Positions 23,878 through 35,974 of a stretch of 64,000 nt of DNA are shown here, piece after piece. The notes beneath the pieces were generated by a model. The model did not search any database. It was not told the origin of the DNA and saw nothing but the letters and a program-made list of their open reading frames with translations. A program made the translations under genes and the position numbers. Numbering within the stretch: the first letter of the stretch is position 1; each line of letters opens with the position of its first letter. The stretch lies in the NCBI RefSeq assembly GCF_910592395.1, contig NC_088315.1, forward strand, positions 13,871,808 to 13,935,807. Reading direction: 5' to 3'. This stretch comes from Lineus longissimus (lineage: Eukaryota; Nemertea; Pilidiophora; Heteronemertea; Lineidae).

Positions 23878-25385
23878 CTATAAATAAATAAATAAATATA
23901 GAATTTGTAAAGCGCCTTTCCAAGTCACCCTGCTCAAAGCGCTACCTCCTCTATTTTTTGAAGTGAAGATTGAACAAGTGTGTTTTAAGAAGGGATTTGA
24001 ATTGGGTGAGGGTCTCAGCAGATGTGATTGCCTTGGGGAGTCGATTCCAGAGATAAGGGGCAGCCACGGAGAAACTGCGATCCCCGTACTTTGATTTTGA
24101 GCGAGGTACAAGGAGACACTTTGAACAGGATGACCTGGTAAGGCGCCCACCTTCGTTACGCTGCAAAAGTGGAAGACAGATATGATGGCGCAAGTCCATT
24201 GAGGGCCTTGAAACACATCACCAGCACCTTGACGACAGCTCGGCTCTTTACTGGGAGCCAATGGAGCTGCTTCAAGATGGGGGTGATGTGATCACGCTTC
24301 CTCGTACCACAGATAAGCCTAGCGGCTGAGTTCTGTACCCGCTGGATGGAGCAATGGTTTGGTCCGGTAAACCGTACAGAAGCCCATTGCTCATATCCAG
24401 CTTTGAGGTGAAGTAAGCATGGACAAGGCGTTCAGCACTGGCTTGGTCAAGGAACGTGCGGATCCGACCTATCCGGTACAAGGAGAAGTACATGGATTTA
24501 CACATGTTGCGAATATGATCTTTCATAGTCATGTTTCTGTCAAACCTGACACCAAGATCTCTGACCGACTCGGAGCTTGAGATGGATACACCATCAATGG
24601 TGATTTCAGGCACTGAACCAAGTCTACGACTTGATACAATGTCCATGAACTCAGTCTTTGGAGCATTTAGAGCTATCTTGTTGACGTGAAGCCACTTTTT
24701 GACATCAGTGATGCACTTTTGAACCTTTTTTACCATGGCAGGACACTGGACAGGATGACCAGATGGGAAGGAATCTACCAGCTGGTTGTCGTCAGCGTAG
24801 AGCTCAAATGGAACCTGGTTATGAATACATGACATCGCTGAGATGGATCGTGTAGATGGTATACAAAACGGGTCCCAACACTGAGCCCTGGGGCACACCG
24901 TATCGTAGGGGCACACTACTCGAGATGTTACCGCTGACGCTAAGAGAAAGTTCTATTTTTCATATAGGAAGAAAACCATTCCAACGCCTGACCCTGAAGA
25001 CCAACGCATTCTTGGAGCCTGTCCAGTAGAATGTGATGATCGACAGTATTGAAGGCTGCTGACAAATCTAGCAAAACCAAGAGTACCTCCTCTCCCCTGT
25101 CGAGAGATGTCAAAATCTGGTCCGAAATCTTTAGTAGAACAGTTTCAGTACCATGATTCGGTCGATAGCCAGATTGATGTGGGTCATATAGAGAGTGCTC
25201 TGCCATGTGAGATTGGAGGCGAGTAGCTACGCGTTCAATCAGCTTGGACAAATATGAGAGGTTCGACACAGGGCGATAATTTGATAGCAAATCCTTGTCG
25301 AGTGATGGCTTTTTCAGCAGTGGCTTGACAATGGCAGACTTCAAGGAGCACGGGACACTAGCACAGGTCAATGATATAACCTGTG
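23878..25385 (-). pseudogene. 5'-truncated L2/CR1-like LINE (reverse transcriptase)
   Basis: About 1.5 kb on the minus strand. The frame 25371-24940 contains KPSLDKDLLSNYRPVSNLS, QSGYRPNHGTETVLL and VLLDLSAAFNTVDHHILLD, which includes a catalytic Asp of RT. After a frameshift comes YGVPQGSVLGPVLYTIY, and after another the YADD catalytic motif (FELYADDNQLVDSF) with the thumb region up to about 24300. A third break leads to the C-terminus with KYGDRSFSVAAPYLWNRLP (about 24090-23951). It ends in GGCGCTTTACAAATTCTAT plus an ATTT tandem tail. The endonuclease domain and 5' end are missing. Such proteins nick target DNA and copy the LINE RNA; this copy is dead because of at least three frameshifts. 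Confidence 0.9.
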
Positions 25386-25501
25386 GCTATATCGCCATCA
25401 AAATTCATGTGGTAGATTATCATCGACTGGTGTGCATAAGGCCAAAATAATTTCGCTCCAACGTCATTTTGCCACCCGGAGTGATAAAGTGAAAGGGAAA
25501 G

Positions 25502-25980
25502 TACTGTACTGCTCGCGAAAATATTCTGCCACGAAATATCTTGCTATTCAGCAAGAATTCCACGTCATTGCTGCCATAGGCATTGCATCTAGCTAGGCCC
25601 TATGTCGATCTCAGATTCAAAGAAGTGTTTAATTGGTAACAGGGTATACCCTGTGCAATTAGCACGTATCATAACACCGAACAAACACAAATTCCACTCC
25701 TCTTTAATGACTTCTGCCGAAGTAATGCTCATCCTTGTGTGTTATAGGCTTAATTACTCCATACTTTCAGTCCTTTTGACAGTAGATTTGAGTATACCTT
25801 TGTACTTTATTATAGACACGTATAATTCAGCGCCTTTTCATGAACTTTTAGTTAAAGAGGCAATTTTTAATTTATTGGATGAAAAAGTTATTGATTCGCG
25901 AAAATATACCGCCGCGAATATGTCCATCGCCCGGCATTTGTGAAAATCTTATGCAACGAAAATGTTCTGTTCTACAGTAC
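25502..25980. mobile_element. ~480-bp TA-flanked MITE candidate
   Basis: The ends CTGTACTGCTCGCGAAAAT and the inverted AATGTTCTGTTCTACAG share CTGTA termini, both next to TA. The interior reading frame (25602-25943) has no family features. CTGTA ends also occur in the element at 62391. Assignment to Tc1/mariner-like MITEs is inferred from the TA flanks only. Confidence 0.4.
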
Positions 25981-25989
25981 ATGTTCGGT

Positions 25990-27915
25990 AGTCCAGGTAA
26001 CCTCGAACCTCTAGCTACCTTGCATGATATTTTTCGTAGCGTTGAACGACCTTGACCTATTTTTCAACACCCCGTCGCATACACTGATATCAAAGACTTC
26101 GCGCTGTTTCCCATTACGCATTGTGAAACAAAAAGAAAGTCTTTACCTCATAACCTATCTTCATGTCACTTTACAACCGCTTTACTTTTCATATCAGATT
26201 TTGCTCTTCGAATGGAAATCGTTCTTTGAAGTGTCACGCATTATCTTCATCATAAAGCTTTCTAAGTAGACACACAGAGAGAGAGAGGTTTTTCAACGCT
26301 TTATTCTGGAGAAAATACGATCACTCGTTTCCCATTCAAAGTACCGCTCTATCGGATCGAAGCTGATTTGCTGATAGCATTTGACTGCACGTATTTTGCT
26401 ACGAACCTTTATTTCAATCACAAAACCATGTTTATTGGAACCATAAAACCAAGCTTGAGTCATAAAATTTGTGTTTGAGAATTCGCCACGACGCCCATGT
26501 GAATCATTTGAAAGTAACCCACCCACTCTTATCTTTAAACACTAGTTTAAGATACCATTGGGATTATTATTGCAGTATGTTTGTTCTTCTGTTGGTCTAT
26601 CAGTGAACTATTTTTCTGAACGTGTTTGATGCTTTTTCAATTTTGTTTCAACTTTTTTGTTTTCAACTTTTTCACCAGTAGAAAAACGCGTTATTCGTTA
26701 TTTTCAGTCCAGGCGCGGAAGTCCTTTGCCGCCACGTGAGTGCACGCCGAGATCCGAGTTCATGTCACCCCGCTATTATTAGACGCAAAGTCATTGCCAT
26801 GCGGGGTTATCAAGCGCCATCAGCGTGACGACGGAAAAAAAATATCAGCGTAATGACGATATCAGCGTAATGACGTCAAGGGGTAGATCCTAGCTCCAGG
26901 AAACGCCTTACGGGTGCATCGTTCCACGTGGAAAGGGTCGATGCGTGGAGAGCTAACTCGGGTCAAAGAGGGGTCAACATCGCGAATAAGCGCGATAATT
27001 CAGAATAGAATAGAGAATAGAATAGAATGTAGAATAGGAGGTGACTGGGCAGCCGACAAACAAATGCAACTGATATGAACTTTTTGATTTCTTAACCATT
27101 GCAGTCCTATATTTTTGCATTGTAAATATCGCACAGTTTGTAGTGGTGTATCTACGTGTAATATCGTAATTGGAAATATATATCAACCAAAGAAAATAAT
27201 ACAATCTAGCACCTTTATTTGGGTATACACAAGATACATGACGCTGAGATAGAAAAGTAAACGCTTTTGTTTCCTTTCTTTAAACAGGCTGGCATCTGCT
27301 TGAAATCAAGGTGGTTTTCGTTGGGCAAGGTAGCCCTCGACGGGAGGTGGTGTGCTCCCATGTCAAAAGCCTTGTGCTTACAGCAATTTCATTGACAAGT
27401 GATATAATTAGCATGATAACTACCCAAAAATCCCCCTTAATGTGTTATTTCATACCACGCGACAATTCATTCATTCCGTTTTGCGGTCTCGAAGCCATGA
27501 GATGTTTTGAAAGGTTCTATCACAAACTAAAACCATCTTACATATTCTTGTTTTGTATAACGTGAATAAAGCCGAAACTGGGAATTGCAGTCATTCCACA
27601 AGAATATTCTTACGTCTAGCTGCCACATATGTCGCGAGTTCGAGTCCCTTTGGGATCATATTCTTTCTATGATAACGATAATTTAGTTTCAGATAATCCC
27701 ACCAGATGGCCAGGATGGTCTTGGTCTATCCCTATTCAAAATAGATCTCCATAATTTGATAACACTTGGCCAATCACGTGGAAGATTTCACTCCTCTTCG
27801 GTTTCCAACGCCACGTTTACCAATAACATGATGTCATTAGACCAGCTGAGATATTACCATATTTGACATCAAGAGACAGCTCGGTGATTCTGTAATCGAG
27901 TAATGGCAGCCAAAA
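25990..27915. other. Stretch without recognisable genes
   Basis: Short frames only. A small GAATA-type microsatellite lies near 27000. Sequence at 27445-27490 shares CATACCAC and CATTCATTC-type blocks with 37088-37140 and may be an old dispersed repeat. Confidence 0.4.
26998..27040. repeat. GAATA-type microsatellite
   Basis: Irregular run of AGAATA/GAATAG units over about 40 bp. Confidence 0.75.
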
Positions 27916-27917
27916 CG

Positions 27918-28462
27918 CAACCTCTACATCCGGGGTCTACTTGATTAGCAATTCAAAATGGCCGCACCATAGACCCTGGACACTCGCGAGGCAAGACCAC
28001 CATTGATTGCTTAAGTCTGTTAGCAGTTCAATTGTCAACGTTAGACTGCGATGCATCAAATATTGCGTGGGGTTGTGAACCTGGAATTTTGATTTGATAT
28101 TCCGGACAGTCGGGCAAGTAAATGGTGAAAAGTAAATTGGTAGTTGACTACGGAAATTTTTTGATAATCGACAAATTGGACAGACATTGATATTTCCACT
28201 CTTTTCAGCCAACTGGCAGAAAAATCTCAAACTATTGCCAAATTAGCAAAATTCTAAATAAATTTTGTCATCAAGTAATTTCTTTATATCTGTAGACTTG
28301 CCACACCAAATATTTTTTCAATACCTCTCCAAATATGCACTTGACAATTAAAAACATACTCGCGCCTAATTGATAGGCCTCGAACCTCCAACCTATGAAT
28401 ATTTATTAGTGGTATTGTCTCTCGCCTATGTCATATACCGCGTCAACGCCAGAATCTGGGGG
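27918..28462 (+). mobile_element. Small TIR element, copy 2, interrupted
   Basis: The left part (27918-27978) contains AACCTCTACATCCGGGG and CAATTCAAAATGGCCGC, matching the copies at 3021 and 35860. The right part resumes at about 28430 (CTATGTCATATACCGCGTC, then AGAATCTGGGGGTGAC). About 450 bp of other sequence lies between, which the 111-bp copy at 35860-35970 lacks. Confidence 0.55.
27979..28430. mobile_element. ~450-bp insertion inside the small TIR element
   Basis: It is defined by comparison with the uninterrupted copy at 35860-35970. Its ends, GCGAGGCAAGACCAC and the inverse of GTGGTATTGTCTCTCGC, are imperfect inverted repeats, so it is probably itself a non-autonomous DNA element. 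The target duplication is uncertain. Confidence 0.4.
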
Positions 28463-31016
28463 TGACGCAGCATGTTTGACCCACATGTATGACCCGTCTT
28501 TTCAGGCACTGCGTGTCAGCACTATTTCAACGTGACCAAAAACCGTGAAATTGAGCAATTATCTCAGGGAGTATACAGATAAAGAGGCCTTATACTTAAA
28601 TATGAAAATAAATTATCTGTAGGGAATTTTTCGATAAAATGTTCACTGTGGCGACTCCTTTTGCTCGCAATTGGCATCCTCGGTCTTATTTGCCCGACTA
28701 AAAGACTAAATGATCTTGTCGAGGCAATTAATTTTTTTATATAAGCATTAGCTTTTATTATTATCCGTGTCTATTAAGTTCTATCATGCCGTCAATTGAT
28801 TTGTGATCGCATTAAGGAAAACTGTTTTGTAGACTGATAAGTCAACCTTTTCGCCGATTCCAATATCCCCATGAATATGCAATGTATGAAAACATTATTT
28901 ACATCTTATTTGCATGCCAAACGTTATTCGTTGACCAATCAAATATGCTTAAGTTCAACATGTGACCAGGGGTAGTGCAAGCGAGCTTAGGAGCGCGCAA
29001 TGACCCCTGGGTAAACGAGGTTGGCCAAAACGAGGTTGGCCAAAACGGGGGAAAAAATCAGGACCAAATAATATTAACCCTAAGAATGTAAAATATTTCA
29101 TGCTGAAGAGACAAAATGCGCTAAAGATAATAAATGATCTTACACGCTGTTGCTCAAAATTTACATCATAGCTTATTTTGAGACAATATCAAATCATATT
29201 TGCAAGAAGCATTTCTGGACTTATAAAGATATTTCCTTCAGAATTGTTTGTACCTGTAGGACGCACACAAATCCTGGCAGGACATCCAAAAAAGTAAACT
29301 GATGAGTTTCGTTTTGCACACAAGTACATGCATAACTTGATACTGCCTCAGAATGTTCTGATGTTAATTCAAGTTACACATGATATTGTTTCTATTGCCT
29401 TGCCTTAGTCCTCCCGTCTAGCATCTCAATAAGATCTCTTGCTGTGCTTTGCGTGACGATCGATGGTCACGAGTCAGTGCCGTGAGCGTGGGCCAGGGTG
29501 GACCCGGGGGTGGATTGCTCGGGAAAGGGGCATCGGTCTGTGTTCAATAGCAAAATCAGTGTAATTTGCCCCCTCCGCTCCCTCTTTTCTACCAGGGAAT
29601 TGTGTTTGCGTCTTGTGTGTATCTTCGATGATGCGCTCCCATTTCCAATACTTAACGGTACAGTGGAAATCACACATGAGGCAGGTGACACTGTGGATAA
29701 TCATCAATAGATATTTAAGTCCTGATTTTTTCCCGGCTTTTGCTTGCAATATTCATACATAGCCGATGCAGGTGCACTTGCATTCATAGTAGACGACAAT
29801 TTTCCTGGGGTTACACAGTCACTCAAGTCAATGTATTGTCGTACTTTAGAACTTATCCTTGCAACAATCATTAGAAGGAATATCCTTCCCCTTGTCTGCT
29901 GGAAATCAATGTGGAAATTAGGTGATCGAACATTTTGTGTTGACATCATCCATGTGACTGAGGGGTTTCCATTCATTAAATAACTCTTGGCATGGGGGTT
30001 TTCCGCTGCGAGGGGGGAGTCTCGAAGAAAACTGGTTGTATGACATAACATGGCTTAACAATATGGCGGTCAATACCAACGTCACCCTGTTAGCGCTGGC
30101 GTTGGAAACCAATTTGTCCTCTTCGCCTGCCCTTGAAATTCAGTCCATAGGCAACACTTCATCATGCATCCAAAGAATAAGTTCAATCCTAATCGTACAA
30201 GCTTGTTTGGTTTATCCGGTATTCCCAGAGATTCGTGCAGGTCTTGCTCTCTCTCTCTCCGGGCAAAGGTGCCTACTCAACCTGACAGTTTGCTAGGATT
30301 CAATTATATCTTCCATTTGCCACGAGAGTGATCATCATGTCCGGCTGATAACGTGTATTGTTATTTCATTACCTCTGTCACCTCAAGTAGCTAAGTGTTG
30401 GAGAAAGGGTATTTTTGGGCGACTCGGGCTTTCACCAAGATGAACACAGGCAGATGCATTTGTACACATTAATTCAAGGAAACATTCATTGCTACTGAGG
30501 CAGGCTCAGGGCAGTGAAATTGACGCAGCCTACCAGTGTAGTAACATTGTTAGGCTGCATAGATCACTGAACTATAAAAAAACACTGGTATTCTTGCCAG
30601 TTAGATGGTATAACAGGATGGCATATCCAGTCGCTGCGTCACTGGTCCATCCTTGGGTAGCTAAAGTATCGCGATAATCATAAAAATGAGGTATTTGCAA
30701 AATAAGTAACAAAGTGAACGTATTTCCATCTGGGAAATAAGTAAAGGGTATAATTTGAACTGACATGTGGCAAATGTCTCTAAATATGTGCTACATGAGA
30801 GAGACAATCTGAACATGATCTGTTTAACAACATTTTCACCACAATATGATAAAGAAAACACTCTACTAGATGCGCCCTTCTTAACATTCATGAGACACAG
30901 TTTTAAGGCTTTAAAAGTAAATGTCCATGCCTTGTTGGTTTTCCCGCGCATTGATCGATCTCAACCGACAACTGAAGTGCCTACAAGAAAGGTGACAAAG
31001 ATTTGTCAGGATGTAG
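28463..31016. other. Stretch without recognisable genes
   Basis: Contains a small repeat at 28965-29022 (CCAGGGGT ... ACCCCTGG on opposite strands) that recurs in inverted orientation at 35371-35422, and a 17-bp duplication of AACGAGGTTGGCCAAAA (29014-29047). The frames at 29467-30296 overlap on both strands and look non-coding. Confidence 0.4.
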
Positions 31017-31344
31017 AATATGAGATAAACCACATGCCCGGGGCGTCAGTTCACCCCGTTCTCACCCGAAATAAGCCACGAACAGTTGCAATTTTTGCTC
31101 AAATTGTTTATTTGACAAAAAACATTAAAATTCAAGAAGACCGTCAAAGCATGCGCAGCCACATTTGAAAAGTGACGACAAATATGAGATAAACCACATG
31201 CCCGGGGCGTCAGTTCACCCCGTTCTCACCCGAAATAAGCCACGAACAGTTGCAATTTTTGCTCAAATTGTTTATTTGACAAAAAACATTAAAATTCAAG
31301 AAGACCATCAAAGCATGCGCAGCCACATTTGAAAAGTGACGACA
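31017..31344. repeat. 164-bp tandem duplication
   Basis: Two adjacent copies (31017-31180 and 31181-31344), differing by essentially one base (GACCGTCAAA against GACCATCAAA). Apparently very recent. Confidence 0.95.
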
Positions 31345-33720
31345 AAAGCGATGACGCCACATTTTACGACAATATTTTGGAAGTCAGTATAGTCTATCAT
31401 GACCGGGGTTTTTCGTAGTGATGTATTTTGAGACGTCAAGTTAAGTGTGGCTAGAGAAAGTTTGTTCAACCAGTAACTAAAATCATGGTTTGCAGCTGAC
31501 CTCCCACGGTCGATGACTTTTCTTTTTTCATATTTTTAAGACGTATTTACAGTGAAACTATCACGAGTTCCGACTAGCGGAAAAAATCGCTCCCGATGAC
31601 GTACCCGAATCAATTATTTACTTACGGACACTTCTCAAATCTCAGCACATCATAAGCAAATCAATATACTTCATACGGGAGTGGTTCTTTCGATTTGTCG
31701 GAACTCACTTGGTCCGGAGATCACCGCGTAGTAAGCAGCTGATCATTTCCATACTGTAAGGGAGCCATTGTGCTGAGGTGGTACATGGCAATATTTTGAT
31801 AGCACCCACTATACACAAACTTAACACCCTCTGAAACGAAACGAAAAGGAAACAAATCCATGAATGCTAACTTGCGCCGATCTCAGGCGTTTACGTTCTC
31901 GATGTTTATATGTAAGTTTTGAAAACTCCCGATTGCATGAAATAATCAAGGAGTCGATTTGGACATTGCTGGTTGAACAAGTAACCAATTAGCTCTAGGC
32001 CTATAGACAATGAATTTATTTGTATTTTTCAACAATGCTGCTCATTACAGTGTGACTGGCATGTGACAGTTTTCTTATTTGTCCGTCAGATGCTGATGAT
32101 TTCCTAAAGTGACTGTTTTCCACACTTAAGTCATCATTCATTAACGAAATACAGCGAACCCATACTGATTGACGAACCAGATCAATCTTTTAATGCGCCG
32201 AGTGGCGCATGGAACTTGACAGACGTGCCTTTCCGGCTTTGCGCTTCTCGTCCGATTATTTGCTGATTCGAGGCAAACAGATGACAAACAGACTCATTTA
32301 CTATTTAGTGTCATTTGCGGTACTTTCAGACCGAGACAAATGAGACGGCTCACTAGTTTAGATAACAGGGGAGCCTGGTTGGAATTCCTGAACCTGTATA
32401 TTGGACGTAAACATAGTGAATACCTATTATATAAATCAGTAAACAGCCACAGTGACGCCGATTACTGAGTAGAGGCTCATCACGCCATCGCTAGGAGTTC
32501 AGCCTTTCCCAGTATGAGGTATATTCTACATACTTACATATTCGGTGTGCTAAAGATTTCCCTGTGTAATTTTTTCATTAACTTGGAGGTCAACACCCCC
32601 AGCGTCATACATTGAATTGTTCATTGCCTCTTTTACTGGACTGGCTGATATCAATCATCAATCATTCAAATAACAACCTACATGGCGCACGACTTAAAAA
32701 ACTCTTCTGAACAAGACGATGTTTTCAAAGGCTCTTAAATAGGAATATTTACAGTTGCCCTGATGGACGTGAGCAACTTTTTCCATAAAACATAAAAAAG
32801 TATATCTTCACACGTAAGTGACGCAGAGCGTATACGTAGTACCTAAAGCAGCAGCAACACGTCGGACTGTCGCTTCCGAACCGTTAGGTAGCTTTTACCT
32901 GTCATCGAGGTGGCCATTTCTTTACGCACCTTCGATGTCTCCCTAAATCAAAAGTGTTTTATGCGGTCCAGGATTTATGCTTCCCATGTACTTCTGCGCG
33001 TCCCAAGTTAAAGGGGTTATGGTTGGAACTATAGGTTGTCCGAAAGTACCAAATGAAAATAATGTTAGAAATTGGCCTAGCCTTCCCACAGAACTGGGAA
33101 ACGTTTGACCCCGATAGAACATGGGCTACCTCGGAAGGAATGTTAAAACTCGCCCAGGCATTGAGAGATTTGAAGTTGAGAAACAGATTTAAGCTAGATT
33201 CTATACCATATCGGAAGCCAATGGAACTCCATCAGTGTTTGCGTGATATGGTCAAACAACTGCATCAACTTTAACTCTGGCAGTCGCATTCAGCACTCGC
33301 TGTACCCAACGGTTACATTCCGCCAGTCCGAAGGTCCGCTAGTCCGTAGGCCGTAGCTCGAAAAGGGAAAAATGGCCCGAGAGTAAAAAATGAAAACAAA
33401 CCTGGGACCGTGTAAATAATGGCGTTTGTCAGTGCTGCGAATTATGTTATGGGTCACCCTGTAACCTAATGACCGTTTCGGAATAGCGGGTCTACTTTTC
33501 CATTTAGGTTCAGCGGGTCTTTTCCCTTATTTCTGAGTAGCGGGTATATTTTTTTCATTTCGGACTAGCGGGATCTTTTTAAAAGTGAACTTTAAAGTGT
33601 CCTTTTTGACTAGCAGGTCTTCGAACTCGCCGGCTATCGGACTAGGGGACAGTCACCATACGGAACTGATCTCTTCTGGCATTTGGGAAAAAAAGTAGGT
33701 GCAGTATACCCGTGTGTGAG
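31345..33720. other. Stretch without recognisable genes
   Basis: No conserved frames, repeats with clear ends or RNA genes were found. The 73-residue frame at 33053-33274 is isolated and unassigned. Confidence 0.4.
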
Positions 33721-33724
33721 GTGA

Positions 33725-33802
33725 GCGTGGTGGCAGAGTGGAAGGGCGTCCGACTTGTGACTGGAAGGTCAGGAGTTCGAGCACGACCAGCGCCACTCGA
33801 AC
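33725..33802 (+). repeat. tRNA-like SINE head, degenerate
   Basis: GTGGCAGAGTGGAAGGGCG resembles a pol III A box and D arm, and the stretch around GTCAGGAGTTCGAGC a B box. The distances suit a tRNA-derived promoter. The anticodon stem and T stem carry mismatches, so it is not scored as a functional tRNA gene. The core found in the SINE at 35.1 kb does not follow. Confidence 0.5.
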
Positions 33803-34675
33803 CTTACGCTTCTTCATGACCTTGGCTTCTATTCTCAGAACGTTAGGAGATTTGGTTGGGGAATGTAAGTGATTTGCGACAGTGCGTATTGTACAAAAGT
33901 GCTTCATGGGAACTTCCATTTAATTTTATTTGATGTTACAAACACATCTACATGGGTAATGGCATCATTGTAGACAGGGGTTTTGCGGATCTTGTGAATG
34001 ACATACAAGCCCTGAATGTATTCGTACAGCCACACATTCATATGGGCACAGTCCTACTAGAAAGTATATGTCCACCGTTTTTTTTCTGATATCACAGAGA
34101 TAAAATGAAGTAATTGAATGCGATTTTCAGCAGAGTATGGTATATGAAGCTGGTCGTCTATCTGCTTTATTTGGTTGCACCTTATTTCATCCATTCATTA
34201 TGTAACAAACATTTAAAAATGCCCGAAAATCACCTTTTTTTATTTCATGTGCATTTTCCAAAAAAATCACACAAGTCCATGAATTGTGCTTCATGACCAT
34301 CATTTTGGGGCATTTGCAATTCCTTAGAATGTATTCAATGGTCACAAATCCACATTTTTGCGTAGGATTTTCGTGACATAATGTTAATCTCTTCCACGAT
34401 CTTAAATAAAGACGCCCAATCCTTTGTGTGTGAGCTTGAATCAAGGGCCATGCACTTACAGTGAAATTAACTTACATCAGATTTCCTATTGTGAACATCA
34501 CTTTATTCAATGGGTTTCTAAGTAAACATTTCCCACTTTTGTGTGGCCATTCAATATTTAAATCTGGTTGAATCATTGTGATGTTAGGTTTGTTTGGAAA
34601 TCAGTTAAATTGTAGCTGCCCCTAAACAACTGTTCATACATCTTGTAATTGTATTAAACTATGACTTTTCAATTG
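33803..34675. other. Stretch without recognisable genes
   Basis: AT-rich with no coding or structural signal that I can support. Confidence 0.4.
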
Positions 34676-34679
34676 TGTT

Positions 34680-34745
34680 GAATAGACCTTGACCGACTGT
34701 TTTGCTGAATATGAGGGGAGTTCCCAAAGGTCACCAGCTGTAAGT
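34680..34745. repeat. Dispersed ~65-bp repeat (shared with 43856-43920)
   Basis: GACCTTGACCGACTGTTTTG followed by AGGGGAGTTCCCAAAGGTCA matches GACCCTGACTGACTGCATTG and AGGGGAGTTCTCAAAGGTCA at 43857-43910, in the same orientation. The second copy lies just after a LINE remnant, so it may belong to the 3' region of such an element. Confidence 0.6.
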
Positions 34746-34819
34746 CGCGTTCGAGTATCGTGGAAACGTCGGGAGTTGGAGAAGTCAGGGAGTGTGCGAA
34801 TTGGTAGTCGGTGAGCTGT

Positions 34820-34905
34820 GCTGAACGTTGGTGTATTATTGCTGTGGTGCGGTAGGACTGTGAGTGACTGGGACATTTTGTGGTACGGTAGGACTGTGAG
34901 TGACA
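34820..34905. repeat. Short tandem-like duplication
   Basis: CGGTAGGACTGTGAGTGAC occurs twice within about 50 bp (34849 and 34886). Confidence 0.7.
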
Positions 34906-35039
34906 TTCATTTTTGGTGAAGAAGTTGGTCAAATTGATGTAAATGTGCATATGCATATATATTGCTTTGTTCCTTTGTTATCATTTTACAACAACACTTT
35001 TATTTACGCTTTCAGTATTGTTTTCCTAGCTTGTTGACC

Positions 35040-35222
35040 AGACCCATACATAGCCAAAACCCCGCTCCGTCACAGTTACCATACACTGTTTGTTGGAGAG
35101 AATCGAGTAGAATTATGTGCCTTGCTCAAGGACACATAGACGAAATGGTGAGGATCTTTCCGACCTCTTCATTATGAGCCCTGCAATCTGACCACTCTGC
35201 CACTAATCTCCCCGCGACTTAG
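35040..35222 (-). mobile_element. tRNA-headed SINE with V/Meta-type core
   Basis: On the minus strand the element begins around 35222 with GTGGCAGAGTGGTCAGATTG (A-box-like), then AATGAAGAGGTCGG and a decayed B box (ATCCTCACC). A core follows with GTGTCCTTGAGCAAGGCAC, the conserved central block I associate with V-SINE/Meta-type SINEs of aquatic animals. The 3' boundary and tail are uncertain. Confidence 0.7.
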
Positions 35223-35370
35223 CATGACGACATAAGTATATGTTTATTTAAATCGCCATTGATTAATCACAGAACTTTTCTTCTTAGATGTTCCCAGTGG
35301 TCAATAAGTTTACCGGAAGTAGGGGAACCTATTGAACCCTAGGAATAGCTGTTGGTCGTTCAAAACATGG

Positions 35371-35422
35371 CAACCTCGAATCCCAGGGGTCAATGCGCAC
35401 CTGCTTGACCCCTGGAAACTCC
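35371..35422. repeat. Small hairpin repeat, also at 28965-29022
   Basis: CCCAGGGGTCAATGCGC and the nearby TTGACCCCTGG form an inverted pair. The complement of 28965-29022 shares CCCAGGGGTCATTGCGC. Probably a small dispersed element. Confidence 0.5.
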
Positions 35423-35859
35423 TCAAAATAAAAGCCTTGTCATTAGTTATTGACAATTTAAACATATATCGATGACGTCACTCGATATCACATGTCATTT
35501 GATCATTAGCAATCAATTCAATACGCACTACCTAGTGTATACATGACTTAATATTCACCATTTGTTGCTTGATTGTTGTGAATTAACTGCAGCAAAAATT
35601 TGTCATCATGATTGAATTACATCAACTTGGATTTGTTTATATGGTGGTACTATTTTAAGCAGGTGGCAAAATACTATATGGAAATTAGCGATAAAGAATT
35701 TATTTTTGTGTGTTCGTGTCAAGTATCTTTATTTATATCTACCATAAGACGTGTTCTCAATTTAAATCTTATTTGGAGGGACACAAAAATGTTTTTGTCA
35801 TACAGAAAATGTTGTGACACGTAACGGCCAACTAGACGGGCGGAAGTCAGACATACTAC

Positions 35860-35970
35860 GTTACCTCCAGATTCTTGGGGTGACGTGGCACGTGACGTAG
35901 GAGTGTTACCAGGGGCTACGTTGCAGCCATTTTGAATTGCTAATCAAGTAGTCCCCGGATGTAGAGGTTG
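35860..35970 (-). mobile_element. Small TIR element, copy 3, uninterrupted
   Basis: On the minus strand it reads CAACCTCTACATCCGGGGAC ... AGCAATTCAAAATGGCTGC ... GTAGCCCCTGGTAACAC ... AGAATCTGGAGGTAAC. This is the most complete copy of the family and shows that copy 2 is split by an insertion. Confidence 0.65.
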
Positions 35971-35974
35971 AAAA

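Noticed and set aside
27625-27655. B-box-like GCGAGTTCGAGTCCC
   Set aside because: No matching A box at the right distance and no tRNA fold.
29467-30296. Cluster of frames on both strands
   Set aside because: Mutually overlapping, no family features.
33725-33802. Functional tRNA gene
   Set aside because: The anticodon and T stems carry mismatches; better explained as a SINE head.
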